A stretch of DNA of 64,000 nucleotides from Catonia carolina (GCA_035578175.1 JAQMRL010000016.1:1923501-1987500), one strand, 5' to 3'; numbered from the stretch's first letter, positions 32,831 to 45,259 are shown. The notes: generated by a model not told the origin, from the letters alone. Numbers and translations are program-made.

Positions 32831-33201
32831 GCCATGACAGATGTAATATTATTTTGTGTAGCTAAGCCTTAAGCCATTAAATTGTGCACAAGATAATACA
32901 CCCAACAAGAGTGACTCGCTTGTCCATTACAAAGATGGATGGAATAGTGAAGAGAGAGAGTGAAGAAGAAGTTTTACGTGGTGTTTACTGTTTGCAAAGA
33001 TAGAGCAGTAGTAGAAAGGAAGAGACTGTTGGTGTGGTTTGGGGTTTAACCCTTAAGGCTCCCTTCGTACTATCCGCTTCTAATACACAGCCACGGCCGT
33101 ATTACATTCCTTTCCCAACACGTCACACACACACACATTAATATAGTTAGATTTTACTTGTGTAAAACGATTTGTAAAGCAGAATTTTAGCTACACATAT
33201 G
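32831..33201. repeat. Duplicated segment C
   Basis: Nearly identical to 62871-63245; includes a short CA run at about 33126-33138. A 22-codon open stretch starting MDGIVKRESEEEV (32936 on) is shared but is broken in the copy near 9893, so I do not call a gene. Confidence 0.5.
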
Positions 33202-33585
33202 TTGTTGTTGTTGTTCTTTAGGTCATCAGCCGAAAAGCTGGTTTGAACCTCTAGAGGCTTTACTAAGTAAAACAAGGAGTGAGGTTGTTTACCAATGCCT
33301 TCCTCACTGAGTGGAAAAGTACGCTTATCAGCATGCCAGGCCCTCTGAAAAGCACAAATTTTCCACTCTGCAAATGACACCTTCACTTCATTCATCACAG
33401 GGTCTGGCTGTATAATGAAAATCATTATTTTCAGAGGAGATAACTCTGATTAGTGTCTTTTACACCTCTACCTCTTCTGTTCTTAAATGATTCAGTCATT
33501 TAATTGGCTGAACATGCGATAAGAAACAGAACTATTTATTTTAGCCCTGCAACTAACAGATTGGGTGTATATAATTTGACACTCC
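33202..33585 (-). mobile_element. SINE-like retroposon with (AAC)n tail (family 4)
   Basis: Flanked by a perfect 9-bp duplication ACACATATG (33193-33201, 33586-33594). The empty site is the paralogous sequence at about 63240-63252. The tail appears as GTTGTTGTTG on the + strand at 33201-33215. Confidence 0.75.
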
Positions 33586-33629
33586 ACACATATGTATATT
33601 TCACATTTGTGTAGGTTGCAGGAGAATGA

Positions 33630-34556
33630 ATCACTAGATAGGACTTTATTGTGGGATTATTATACCGATCAAATTTGTGGTAAAATATCATCTGGGGTAT
33701 TTGCATTAAAACAAATTGCTAGATTGAATGATAAAACAATTGCTAATAGTAGCTCATCATGGTTTAATTTTATCTCATATCAGTTATGCTATATTAGTAT
33801 GGGGTAATTCATCACAGTATAACATTGAAAGAGTTTTTAAAATACAGAAAAAAGCTGTCAGGTGTATGATGGGAGTCAACCACCTTACCTCATGCAGATC
33901 TCTATTTAAAGAGCTGCAATTGCTCACAGTTCCTTCTTAGTACATTTTTGAAGTGATAATGTATGTAAAGCAAAATACCTTTTTACAGAATTTAGATGTT
34001 CACAACCACTTCACAAGAAACAGAATCGATTATTATGTTACTAATCACAAAACTAAATTGCTTGAACAAAAACCAACTTTTGCAAGTAGAAAATACATCA
34101 ATAAATTGCCACAAAGTTTAAAAAGTTGTGACAATTTGTCCTTTTAAAAAAAGGCTAAAATAATATTTGATTGATGAATCATTATACAGTGTGGACGAAT
34201 TCCTTTCTAAATAGTTTTTGGTTGAAATGTATTTAACTTCTAATTAAACAAATATTGTGTACTATTTAATACAAAGGGGTTCATGGCAAGCCTACTGAGT
34301 TAAGCAGTAGCAGGAAAAAATATTGGTAAGTAATGAATTTTTCATTATGTTTGACTTTTTTATTTTTTATTTTGTGTGATATATGATACAATGGGTTCAT
34401 GACTAGCCTACTGGATTAAGCAGTAGTAGAAACAAATTTTGTTGCTAAGTGATGAATTAATCATTGGATTGCCTTTTTGTTTAATTAATAGTTTTATCTT
34501 GACATGTCCTATACTCCCTTTGGAGTCTCCTGGATGGAGACTCCAGGAGACTAAAA
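33630..34556 (+). pseudogene. LINE fragment, 5'-truncated, 927 bp
   Basis: Diverged member of the same LINE family. It encodes pieces of the reverse-transcriptase C-terminus: KISSGVFALKQIARLND, VWGNSSQYNIERVFKIQKK and LFKELQLLTVPS, in broken frames. The flanking duplication is AATGA (33625-33629, 34557-34561), and the empty site (ggagaatgacgtgag) lies near 63282. The 3' UTR has two imperfect 70-bp repeats and ends in a perfect 9-bp hairpin, GGAGTCTCC/GGAGACTCC (34522-34530, 34536-34544), then oligo-A. Confidence 0.85.
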
Positions 34557-34561
34557 AATGA

Positions 34562-35240
34562 CGTGAGAGTGACTTGTTTGGGAACACTGCAGGTAGTATT
34601 TTGTCATGGGCCACTCCCTTCCCTCCTTTGCTACAACGTACATTAGGCCCAACTGTTTGTAACAAAAGCAAATTCCTATAAAAAAAGGTACACTTTTCAT
34701 ACAAACTAAGAAACGTGTTTGTATGTTGACTTACAGATGGCTTGCTTGTGATATCTGTTTACATAGAGTTTTCATTATTCTAACCTACCTTTCACACTCA
34801 AACGACTAAAAATATTTCCTTTTCATTATATTCTATTTCTGTAAAGGCGTTGGAGTAACGTTGCGTTGGAGAATTCTCTACAAAATAAATAGAATAATGA
34901 CCGGTTTCAGATGTATATTGACCTGACTGCAATAAGTTTTATTGTGTACTGCAGTACCGGTTTGTATAGCCAGCCACTGAAGAGGGTTCACATAGCAGAC
35001 GGGTTAACGCGGTGAGTAGAGTACTGGTCCAAGAAAGATGTGAGGTGGAATGCAGGGCCACCAAATAAGGATAGATTATTGTATGGTGCTGGAGGAATTC
35101 AACTCATACGCAAGTGAAGAAAGAAAGAAAGTGGTCTGTTCAGAGTGTGTGAATCTAGTTTGGGGTGGAGAAGTTGCTAAAAATTACGTGAAATGTATAA
35201 TACGCATTGTTATGAACCAGTACTGACTTATGCACTGTGG
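34562..35240. repeat. Segment D, partly duplicated, no gene
   Basis: The first 130 bp match 63283-63416 and the last 100 bp match the flank at 9966-10060. The middle looks single-copy in this window and shows no coding frame that I recognise. Confidence 0.45.
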
Positions 35241-37495
35241 TTTTTTTGCCCCTAGGAGACTCCAGGAGAAGTATAGGACATGTCAGTTATAACATCTGAA
35301 ATACGTATAACAATCACACAATGTATCACTACATTGAAACGTCCAAGAAATTATTCTTGAACGCTATAAAAAATTTCACCCGTCAAGTAATTTTTCAGAT
35401 TCTTTTTAAAAGGAATGCAAATTATGACAACATTTTAAAAATTGGGGTAATTTATTCATGAATTTTCTCCCTGTATAAGTAGGTTTCTGTTCAAACAATT
35501 TTGTGAAATGATTAGCCACATAATAATCATTCTATATCTCATGTTATGATTGTGAACATTGAAATTCTGCATAAATATATTTTGCCTAACATACATAATC
35601 ACCTCAAAAATGTAAATAGAGGGAACTGTAAGCAATTTAAGCTCCTTAAATAGTGGCCTGCATGAGGTTAGATGGTTAGCTTACTTCTAATAGCTTTCTT
35701 TTGAATTTTAAAAACCTTCTTCATATTACTCATGCTAGAATTTCCCCATACTCAGATACCATAACGGACATGAGACAGAATGAGGCCATGATAAGCTGCC
35801 ATTAGTAATGTTTTATCATTTAATCTGGCAATTTGTTTTAATGCAAATACCCCAGATGATATTTTACTACAAACCTGATTGGTATAGAAGTCCGAAGACG
35901 AAAATCTATCTAGAGATACTCCTAGGAACTTCACTGTTTCTACATGCTCTAAACTTTTATTATGAATGAATACATCCACTTCTCTACTTTTTTAACGTTA
36001 TGTTTATTTTTGAACTGTAAGTACTGACACTTTTCCCCAATATCTGTTAATAACATTTGATTCAAGAACTGTACTACGGACTCTATATTAACATGTGTAT
36101 TTACTTCAAGAGCATCTACCAGTAAACTGTTACTGATAACTGAAGTATAATCAGCAAACAACAAAGCTCTGCCATTAGGTATGACTTCTGTTAGCCTATT
36201 AATGTACAATAGAATCAGAATTATACCTTAAACTGACCCTTGTGGAACGCCTGCTTTGACTTCAAGCTTTCCAGATACAACCTTTTTAAGTTTCCCCCTA
36301 ACAACCCTAGTTAACACCACCCACTGTAATCTATTAATGAGGTAAGATTGAAACCATTTCAATTCTACATCCCTGACGCCTAATGACTCTAGCGTTTTCA
36401 GTAAAATTTCATGATCAACACAATTGAAAGCTTTACTCGGATCCAGAAACACTGCTAATGCTTTCTCCCCGGCATCCAATATATCAACCACTTGCTCCAC
36501 ATTTGAAATAATTGCAGTTTAACTGATCTACCTTTCTGGAAACCATGGAACTGATTAACCTAATAAATACTACCTTTTCAAAAATATTACTAATTGTGTT
36601 TAAAATACATATGGGCCTAAAATTTTCAACTAACTGGCTATCTCCATTCTTAAATATAGGCAATAATTTAGCCTCCTTCAGTTTGTTTGGAAATATACCT
36701 GCTTCGAGTGAGAAGTTAATTAAATGAAGGAGAGGAGTGAGTAAAAAATGTTTACATTCTTTAACAATTATACTAGGAATCCCATCTAACCCACATGTTT
36801 TCTTAATTTTCAAACTATCAATAACCGATTCTAATTTCTCACTTGAAACTAGGCTAAATAAGAATTGATAAACTACCTTCTTACTTTTTGGATCATAACA
36901 TCCCACCTTTACGCTTATCTGTTGTTTAAGTTTTAAAGCTACTTCCTGATAATATTTGTTAAAATGATTACAAATTTCTACACAGATCTCAATAAGTTCA
37001 AGATTTTTATTAACAATATTTGGTATGTCAGAATAACTTTTGTTGCTAACTACACCTCGATTCTTATTTATTATTTCCCATATTGCTGAGTTTAAATTTG
37101 ATGTATGAAAGACTTCAGCAGTTGTTTTGCATTTAGGTCTCTGGACTTCTCTGGCATAATGTTTTTTAATAGTTTTGTACCTTTGTTCGTTAAAGGTAGT
37201 CGTACATGATAGAAAATCTGAGTATACATCTCTAACTTCAGACCACATATTCAAAATTTCCCCTGTGACCCACTCATCTGTTTCACTGACAATATTTTTT
37301 ACACCCTTCTGTTTAATTGGACAACTATTATTATAATGGAATTTTAATGTTTCAATAAAATTATGATATTTCTGATTAATGTCAAATGAATTGAAAACAG
37401 TCTTCCAATCCTCTTTGGATAAACTGTGTAACAAACAATTAATATTCCCTTGGTGGAAGCTTTTACTTATTTCCCGTGATTGCTGTAATTGTTCG
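35241..37495 (-). pseudogene. Non-LTR retrotransposon (CR1/jockey-like) reverse transcriptase, broken copy
   Basis: Sister of 10061-12740 with the same ends and flanks and no SINE insert. The longest frame (37434-36484) runs from LLHSLSKEDWK through KTCGLDGIPSIIVKE and LPIFKNGDSQLVENFRPI. The next frames give FLDPSKAFNCVDHE (36500-36228), then LLFADYTSVI (36209-35949), where the second catalytic Asp has become Tyr, and the thumb (35979-35752). Frameshifts separate them and no endonuclease domain is present. Dead, and its shared flanks show it was copied by segmental duplication. Confidence 0.82.
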
Positions 37496-38629
37496 TTCTA
37501 TATAATTTAATTGTTTTGTAGTATCAATTTTATAATTTTAACCGATGCAAAAAAAAGTTTTAAAAACGTATCAACACCGAATAGTTGCCCTATTTAACGG
37601 AAGTTTTTTCATTTACAAAATGGACTCTTCGTTTATGGTGGGAAAGAAGTTATCGTGTCGTTGTTAATAAACCTGAAGAAAATAATTAGTACTAATAAAC
37701 AGTATTAGGTTATTATAGAAAATTGGATGGTGGATTCAAGAATCTGCAGTCGACAAACAAACTGATTGGTAAATTATGTTTTTGTTTTATTCACTAGACG
37801 ACGTGTTTTGAAATCTTTTCAGGTTATGTGTGAGAAGCGAAACTTAGTATGAAGATGGTTAAATGAAAAGTTTATTAGAGAATGTGTATTGGCTTATACT
37901 AATAAAGAGTACTGGGCACTGCAGATTTAATTAGAGACGGTTTATTGTTCAGTTGTGAAAATTATTCGGTCAGTGTTTACAAGATCTAAACTAGTTTCAT
38001 GTTTCCTTGGGTCATGTCCGTGCAACGTGGTCCAGAAATGCTGAATCTAGTTAGTTACTTGATTATTTTAAATATTGGTGATCGTTTAATGAACGATTCT
38101 GCATATTATATTGACTTTTGCTTTAACCGACTTTTTTCGACAAGGTCAGACGGTTTTTACAACTTTGTAGCTTCAAGGAAACATGATAGTACACGAGGTT
38201 CTATTAATCTTAATTAATATTTAATCGTTACTGGCAAAACCAACTTATTTTTTGTACCGAAGATTAAGTTGTTAGGTGTAAACGTAACGTCAAACTTCGG
38301 AATCGAAATGTTTCTAAAATCAGTTTTATTAACAAAGTTCGGAGGTATAAAACTACCCATTGTTTAACAAGCAAATTCTTGCCTTCCCAAATAATATTTT
38401 GAAAGATGCCCGTAACTTGGACTTAAGTCCAAGCGGTTAAACGGTTCATGTAAAGAAATCAATTAGGCATTTTCTGTAGCATTGTCTTGTGCTGTTGCTG
38501 ATTACAGGTGAAAATGATTGGCTAGAAGTAACCATTGATATGAAAATATGTCCACATTGGTACATGCATGTATGGTGAATGTACATTGTATTTCAGTTGG
38601 ACCTAATGTTATTGTTTTCTTGTGCGCAG
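37496..38629. repeat. Duplicated segment E, copy ii
   Basis: Homologous to 12741-14151 without the SINE; gives the SINE's empty site near 38293. No gene is seen. Confidence 0.55.
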
Positions 38630-38773
38630 GCAGCCTTGAAGTACACCACTACATAAATTACTTGATATACCATCCTGTGCTGGGACTGAATCTTAAATAT
38701 CATTGGAAAAGGAAGTCTCATTGACAATTCAGTATCCAAGAAAACTAGCCAATTAAGTGAATTTTCATTAAAG
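38630..38773 (+). other. Candidate 144-nt spliced exon, copy ii
   Basis: Same length and splice sites as 14152-14295 (tgtgcgcag| ... AAAG|gtaagt). Differs at a few bases only. Confidence 0.5.
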
Positions 38774-38969
38774 GTAAGTTAGTTTTATTTCATTAAAATT
38801 TTAATTTTGTGGAATTTATTGTAATTATTTCTGTTTTGATGTTCGAACGAGGAAAATTTAAAAAGGAATTTATGCATACAGAATTAATAGTATTTGTGAC
38901 TGTCCATGGGAAAAGGGACCCAAGTCAAAAGTAAGGCTATGAGTGATTCTAGCAGGCAATTTAATGCTG

Positions 38970-39354
38970 AAACAGTTATATTTAAGATTGTGGCTTTAAT
39001 ATGCATTTTAGAGCAAATTGCATGTAAAACTAGTAGTAAGATTACAGCCTTAGCATGCGTTTTATGACAAAAGTGTATATAATCTACTTTATAAGAAATT
39101 TAAAGCTCTACAACATTTATTTTGAGCATTTTTCTCTACAAAGCCTAGTTTAGCGTGATGAAAGAGTGATTTTCTGAATTTTTAAGCCAAACTAAGGTTG
39201 ATTTACACTTTGCGTCTTTCACTAATGTATATAATTAGGTTATGTTTTTTGGGGTTAGATTTTTGTTTATTTCTAATGTGTTATTACTAATGTTAGGATA
39301 TATTGTAATTTTTTCCATTGGCAAGAGAAAGTTGTGTGAGTGTTTTACCCCAGA
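38970..39354 (-). repeat. Family A element, T-tip half
   Basis: Duplicate of 14405-14919 with an internal deletion. Confidence 0.65.
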
Positions 39355-39765
39355 TTTTATTCACTGTTATATATAAAAAAAGTTACAGAATTTTTTTTAA
39401 AAAAAGGTAAATTAACACTAATGTTCGTGAAATTGCAATGAAAGTGGGTTAATAATTGATGAGTGATGATATTTTTCAATTGGTGTTTACTCTCTTTGTC
39501 TCTGTCAAATGTCATCTCTTACTGATGTAACATTGTGTGCTGAATCATGTGGTGTCTTCAAATAATTCATATCTCAAAAAATTAACATCCTGTAGCAGAT
39601 TTTTTTTAGGTCATGTCAATTGTAAAAATTAAAAAAAACGGACAAATAATTGCAAAATTTTATTGTAATTTAACATACAACAAGATAAAACGTTACAATA
39701 TTGTTTTCTATTTTAACATATTGCATCTGTATTTGAATTAATACTTCGTAAACTAATTAAAAAAA
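39355..39765. repeat. Duplicated spacer
   Basis: Copy of 14920-15335. No gene is seen. Confidence 0.5.
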
Positions 39766-40005
39766 TCTGGTGTGAAACACACACAACTTTCTCTCGCCCA
39801 TGCAAATAATTAACAATATAACCTAAAATTAGTAATAATACATTAGAAATAAACAAACAACTAACCTCAATAAACAAAACCTAATTTTAATCATGAATGA
39901 AAGACGCAAAATGAAAATCAGCTTTAGTTTGCCTTAAAAATACAGAAAATCACTCATTCACGCTGAACTAGGCTCTGTAGAGAAAAATGCTCTCAATGAA
40001 AGTTG
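39766..40005 (+). repeat. Family A element, T-tip part
   Basis: Begins TCTGGTGTGAAACAC and is cut at about 40005 by unrelated sequence. Confidence 0.65.
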
Positions 40006-40285
40006 AGCCGAGCCCCCAACTGGCGGTTTTGGCTCTTTTCGCCCCCCCACGATAGCTCCAGGTTTGTTTTATTTTAATTCATCTGCACTCTACTCTTATA
40101 AAACGACGTATCCAAACAAATCAAGTACTAAAATCCTAATCTGTTCTACTTTAATAGTGGATCCGTGCAAACTAGGCTTAATGTTGTTATAAAAATTATT
40201 GGCATGGTTAAGTCCACTTGTAAGATGCTTCAAATCATACTTTAATAAAAACCGAATAATGTGAGATTTTTGAGGATGTAACATT
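40006..40285. other. Unclassified stretch
   Basis: Starts with a C-rich patch and then holds a 62-codon minus-strand frame (40284-40096) with no motif that I recognise. It replaces the LINE position found beside the other copies of segment E. Confidence 0.3.
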
Positions 40286-41377
40286 GGGTGAAGTTATTTG
40301 TACTTATTTCCACTGACTGTTGTCAAATATTTTGTTCTATAAAATTTAATTCCGTTCTAGTTCAATTGTATTTTTAACCAATGCAAATAAAGTATTTTTA
40401 AACATATCACTACATACAATTGCACTATATAGCGAAAGTTTTCCATTTACAAACTTGACGCCTTTCATTTCATGGTGGGAACAGAAGTTGATTGTGTGTT
40501 AGTAAATAAACTAGGAGAGAACAATTAGTACTATTAAACAGTAATAGGTTATTATAGAAAATTGGATAGTGGATTCAAAGAATCTGCAGTCGACGAAACT
40601 AACTGATTGGTAAATTGTGTTTGTGTTTTATTCAGTACATGAAGAGTATTAAAATCTTTTCAGGTTATGTGTGAGAAGCGAAACTTAATGTGAACACGGT
40701 TAAATGAAAAGTTTAATAGAGAATGTGTATTTATTCTGATCAAGTGTAATCAAGTGGGCACTGGAGATTTAATTAGAGACGTTTTAGTGATCTGTTGTGA
40801 ATACGATTCGGGCAGTGTTTAATTTGGCTCTGACGGACATTTTTGTTTAACGAGGTCAGATGGTTTTTACAACTTTACGAGCTTCATGAAAACATCATTA
40901 TAGTATCCGAGGTCCTATTAATCGGTGAAAGGGAAACCAACTTATTTATGTGTACCGAAGATTAACTTTGAGGGGTAAATCATAACCTCAAACTTTGAAA
41001 ATGAAAGGTTCCTAAAATTGGTTTTCAAAAAGTTCAAACACATAAAATAATCACACATTGTTTAACAAGCAACATCTTATCTTCCCAAGTAATATTTGGG
41101 AAGATGCCCGTGACTTAACTTAGCAATTTGTTGAAAATAAATATGGCACTTTGTAACAAAAGAAGCTAGTATATGTCCAAGCAGTTATATGATTCTTGTA
41201 AAGAAATCTATTAGGCATTTTCTGTAGCATTGTCTTGTGCTGTTGCTGATTATAGGTGAAAATGATTGGCTAGAAGTAACCATTGATATGAAAATATGTC
41301 CACATTGGTACATGTATGTATGGTGAATGTACATTGTATTTCAGTTGGACCTAATGGTATTGTTTTCTTGTGCGCAG
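40286..41377. repeat. Duplicated segment E, copy iii (most diverged)
   Basis: Homologous to 12741-14151 and 37496-38629, with several deletions. No LINE is attached. Similarity rises sharply in the last 180 bp before the exon. Confidence 0.5.
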
Positions 41378-41521
41378 GCAGCCTTGAAGTACACCACAAC
41401 ACAAATTACTTGAGATACCATCCTGTGCTGGGACTGAATCTTAAATATCATTGGAAAAGGAAGTCTCATTGACAATTCAGTATCCAAGAAAACTAGCCAA
41501 TTAAGTAAATTTTCATTAAAG
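41378..41521 (+). other. Candidate 144-nt spliced exon, copy iii
   Basis: Again 144 nt with the same acceptor and donor. It stays highly similar although the surrounding segment E is diverged. ZF3 lies 13.6 kb downstream on the same strand. Confidence 0.5.
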
Positions 41522-41901
41522 GTAAGTGTCTTTTATTTCATTAAATTTAAATTCTGGAAATTCATTATATTTATATCTGTTTAGATATTTTTCTAAAGAG
41601 TAAAATTTTGATACTAATTAATGTGAACAGAATTAATAGTATATATTATGGGCATTCAATTAAGAAGGTTCATGTTGTAACCAGATGATGGATTGTTGCA
41701 GTGTTGCCACCTGTTTGAAGCAGAATAGTGTGTGTCTGTTACATTGGTAAGAGTGTGGAATGTCCGTGTCAAACATAATAGCAACCTGAGTTTGAAGCTC
41801 AATTGTTAAAAGAATATGCCATCAATTGTAACGCACTATATGTCAAATTAATGCTGGTTTAATTGCGTGGAACAATGAAACGTTGAAATTTTTGTCTATA
41901 C
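41522..41901. other. Non-coding stretch
   Basis: Intron-like continuation after the donor, then unrecognised sequence. Nothing else is seen. Confidence 0.35.
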
Positions 41902-42805
41902 TTTTACTTTCTCTTGCCTATATGAATGTATAGGAAGGATAGTATTGTTTTTACGTCAATTTTTCAAAATTGAGTTTTCACCGGATCTACATGTTGTCAG
42001 ACCCCCTGAACCCAAAAAATATGTTTTTAGCGATTGGTCTGTAAGTGTGTTTGTATACAGAATATCTTAAGAACGGAACATCGGACAAACTTGAAACTTA
42101 AGTTACATACCACTACCGGACCCGACACGAACATTTTCATCAAAATCGGTCCACCGGAAGTAGTAGTTTATTCGTGTAATTTTTCTCTTTTTTGTGATTT
42201 TCTCAAAAACCAGTCCTATAATTTTTTTTAAAAATCGCCTGGTTTACTAAATTTTTTTATGCTGTACAAGAAAGGGTAGGCACCATGTTTGCTAAAATTC
42301 TTTGTGAGGCTGTTTTTGCGTAAAAAATTGTTTTTTTAGGATTACGACTTTGTTATGCATGTTATCGCCACAATAAAAGTTGTAAAAATTTCAAGTCCTA
42401 CAACTTTTAATACAAACATTTTTTTATAAAACGCTTAGTTTAGCGGTAATTAGCGATTTTCTGTTTTTTCTCACAAAAGTGTGTGACAAATCAATTTATT
42501 TTATGATTTTGGCCTTCGTATGCATTTTTACGACAAAAGTGTATTTATAGGAAAATATAAGATCTACAACTTTTAATTAAAACATTTTTCTCTACAGAAC
42601 CTACTTTAGCGTGAAAGAGTAATTTTCCGTATTTTTAACCCAAACTAAGGTTGATTTACACTTTGCGTCTTTCACTCATGACTAAAATAAGGTTGTTGTT
42701 TGAGGTTAGTTTTTTGATTATTTCTAGAGTTTTATTACTAATGTTAGGTTTATTGTTAATTATTTGCATTGGCAAGAGAAAATTGTGTGAGTGTTTCACA
42801 CCAGA
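41902..42805 (-). repeat. Family A element, full length
   Basis: Both tips are present (TTTTACTTTCTCTTGCC ... TTTCACACCAGA), about 904 bp. Confidence 0.8.
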
Positions 42806-43760
42806 TTTTTTTTACAAGTGATATTAACATAAGAACAAAAAAATTACCATTTTTGGAGACTTTTATGGATGTGCAAACTTATTGGCATATAAAACTGTAC
42901 ATAATCATCCAATTTTAGTGAAAGTTCATCAGAGTGTAGATTAGAGTGTTTCTATTGTGCACATTGAATCTCAGGACCAGAGCTTTTTTATTTTATTTCT
43001 TTTTGCACTTTTAGCGACCCATTCCTCTCGCGCCAACTGGTAACTTTCTGAATTCACGACAGAGACTGTTGGATTCGCAGTGGATTGAATAATATAAATC
43101 AATTATTCATTTAATTCAGTGACAGCTGAGTCGTTTGGAATTCATTTTTTAAATTGTAGATTTGTGGCGGGTTGGTTAATCTCGCCACACGTTGCCAATT
43201 TGTGCCGGACGCCTAGCCTAGCGTACCTAAGACGTATGCATTTTCAACGACCTGTTCACCAACCTATTTCTGATTGACAGTAGGCCTCTTATACTTGTTT
43301 ATTTAACACACAATGAATGCTTTGACATAATTTTAAAAGGAAGTAATTATCTATTCATTTCTAATCACACTGAATAAAAGATTGTGCTATATCGCATTTC
43401 ATACGATGATTTTGTTCCACATCTCATAAAAAATTATATTCCTATCGCTAGTAAATTTTGCTGCAAGTCAATTTTTATTAATATAGTCTATGTATAGTTA
43501 ATTAAAGAAAAAAAACCATCGTAAGCTTACCTTGAGTGAATATACTCGTAATTATCCGTGTAATGCAATAAAGTCAGGTGTTGATCACCTACAAAGGGTT
43601 TGTACTACACGAAATCATTTTGAATGTAACAGTGAAATATACAAACAAAAAGATGGGCAAATTTCAATAGGAGCTCCACTACGTTTGATTTTATCAGAAA
43701 TTTAGAGTATTTTGAAGACATTATGTTACTATATCTAATACGATTCATACACATTGTCCA
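42806..43760. other. Non-coding, apparently single-copy stretch
   Basis: No repeat family, long ORF or RNA gene recognised. A mildly GC-rich patch lies around 43020-43240. Confidence 0.35.
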
Positions 43761-43890
43761 CGGAGGTGGCCCAGTGGTTAGCACACTCCGCTGCAAAGCT
43801 GAGGTACCCGGTTCGATTGCTGGCCACGGTGTGGAATATTATTACAAGTTCAATCGCAGTGTGGTCACTGATAACCAAGATGTTGATGAG
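43761..43890 (+). mobile_element. tRNA-derived SINE-like sequence, family 5
   Basis: Contains TGGCCCAGTGG (A-box match) and GGTTCGATTGC (B-box match) about 45 bp apart, but no closing acceptor stem, so it is not a tRNA gene. Only one copy is seen and its tail is not obvious; it stops at a TTAA. Confidence 0.5.
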
Positions 43891-43891
43891 C

Positions 43892-43991
43892 TTAACACTT
43901 TCAGGACGGCACCCGTATACAGTACAGGCACGCCAATTTGATCGGCTGGATCATATACGGCTTGACGGCACCCGTATGTGATACGGGTGCC
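43892..43991. repeat. TTAA-headed repeat and palindrome, possible piggyBac-like end
   Basis: TTAACACTTTCAGGACGG begins at 43892. The 14-mer GACGGCACCCGTAT occurs at 43905-43918 and 43964-43977. The second forms a perfect 11-bp hairpin (GGCACCCGTAT/ATACGGGTGCC, 43967-43991). A TTAA head and repeats near the end suit a piggyBac terminus, but I find no matching right end. Confidence 0.4.
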
Positions 43992-44594
43992 TATTTCACT
44001 TGGTTTTATATCCATTAGCTCGTATCTTATACGATTGTCGTCTATGCTGTCACTCAATTCTGTTCATTCTGAATCTAATAGAGTACACTCATTGTCTTAA
44101 TGTTGTCAGATTATCGAATATATCGACTTTTACAGCATCGATGTTATCAAGCGTGAGTAAGCGATCTGCCGGTACTTTTGCGCATTATTGTTAGTTATTA
44201 GTTTGTTATTATAATACTTAGTTTTTTTTTAAATTTTACTTAAGAAATAAAAAAGTAAATTGGTTATTAGAAATAGGTAATTAGTTAGTAAGAATTTAAC
44301 TCGTATAATTTATTTTATTATTCTTATGTATTATTATCATTATATGGTGAAAAATTTTTTAAATTCAAGAAAACATACCTCTCTTCAGTCAAATGTCTTT
44401 ATCGTTAAAATGCAAGAAGTAATCCTTATCTTATTAAATGAAAAGTAATCTACTAATTATGATCTTTAATGTAATCTTTACTTTTTGAATTTATGACCAA
44501 TGGTTGATTTGTTACAATTTTTTAAAAATCCCCAAAAAATGGCAGTCCATGGGCAAAACTACAAAAAAGTCTTCAAAGTAAAAACTAAAGAAAA
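43992..44594. other. AT-rich non-coding stretch
   Basis: Nothing recognised. It may be the body of the element headed at 43892. Confidence 0.3.
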
Positions 44595-45000
44595 TTTGGT
44601 GTTAAACACTCGCACTACTCTTTCTTGCCAATGTAGATAATGAACAATATGTGCTATGTTTATTCATGAGTAAACAATGTAAAATGATAAACATAACTTA
44701 ATTGTTATCGTGAGTGAATGATGCAAAATGAAAGTCAACCCAGCTGTAGAGCTTAAAAATATGAAAAATCACTAATTGACGCTAAAATAGGTTCTGTAGC
44801 AGAAAATGCTTGAAATAAAAGTTGTAGATTTTAAAAATTTTATAACATGGTATTATAATGTAAAATTTTTGTTGTAAAGTGCATACTAATAACGCAATCT
44901 TGAAAAATCCCATTTGTTTACTGATTTTGATGAAAAATGACAGAAAATCACTAATTGCCACTAGACTAAGCATTGTACAGATAAAGTTTGAAATAAAAGT
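44595..45000 (+). repeat. Family A element, T-tip half
   Basis: Begins ttggtgttaaacactc and is truncated before the H tip. Confidence 0.65.
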
Positions 45001-45017
45001 TGTCAAAATAGTCCCAG

Positions 45018-45155
45018 TTTTACTTTCTCTTGCCTATGATATGAATATATAGGAAGGAAAGTATTGTCTTCATGTCGATTTTTCAGAATTAAGTTTTCAC
45101 CGGATCTACACGTTTTCAGACCCCCTGAACACAAAAAATATGTTTTAAGCGATTG

Positions 45156-45198
<43 letters not shown>

Positions 45199-45210
45199 CG
45201 CGTGTGCGTG
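45018..45210 (-). repeat. Family A element, H-tip part, split by a 7-kb insert
   Basis: The H tip and first 140 bp run into the GT microsatellite (45158-45190, then CG). The rest of the same element resumes at 52228 with GT/CG and gaacagaatatctc, exactly the sequence expected next. Confidence 0.75.
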
Positions 45211-45259
45211 TATGTTTGTAGGACGTAGGAAACGGGGACTTTCGTCGGCTAGCACAACA

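Noticed and set aside
32936..33005. 22-codon open stretch starting MDGIVKRESEEEV, repeated at about 62980
   Set aside because: Too short, and disrupted by a stop and small indels in the copy near 9893.
43761..43830. Possible tRNA gene, with similar signals in the SINEs at 57239, 13559, 5311 and 17756
   Set aside because: A and B boxes are present but acceptor stems do not close, and four of the five continue into SINE bodies and tails.
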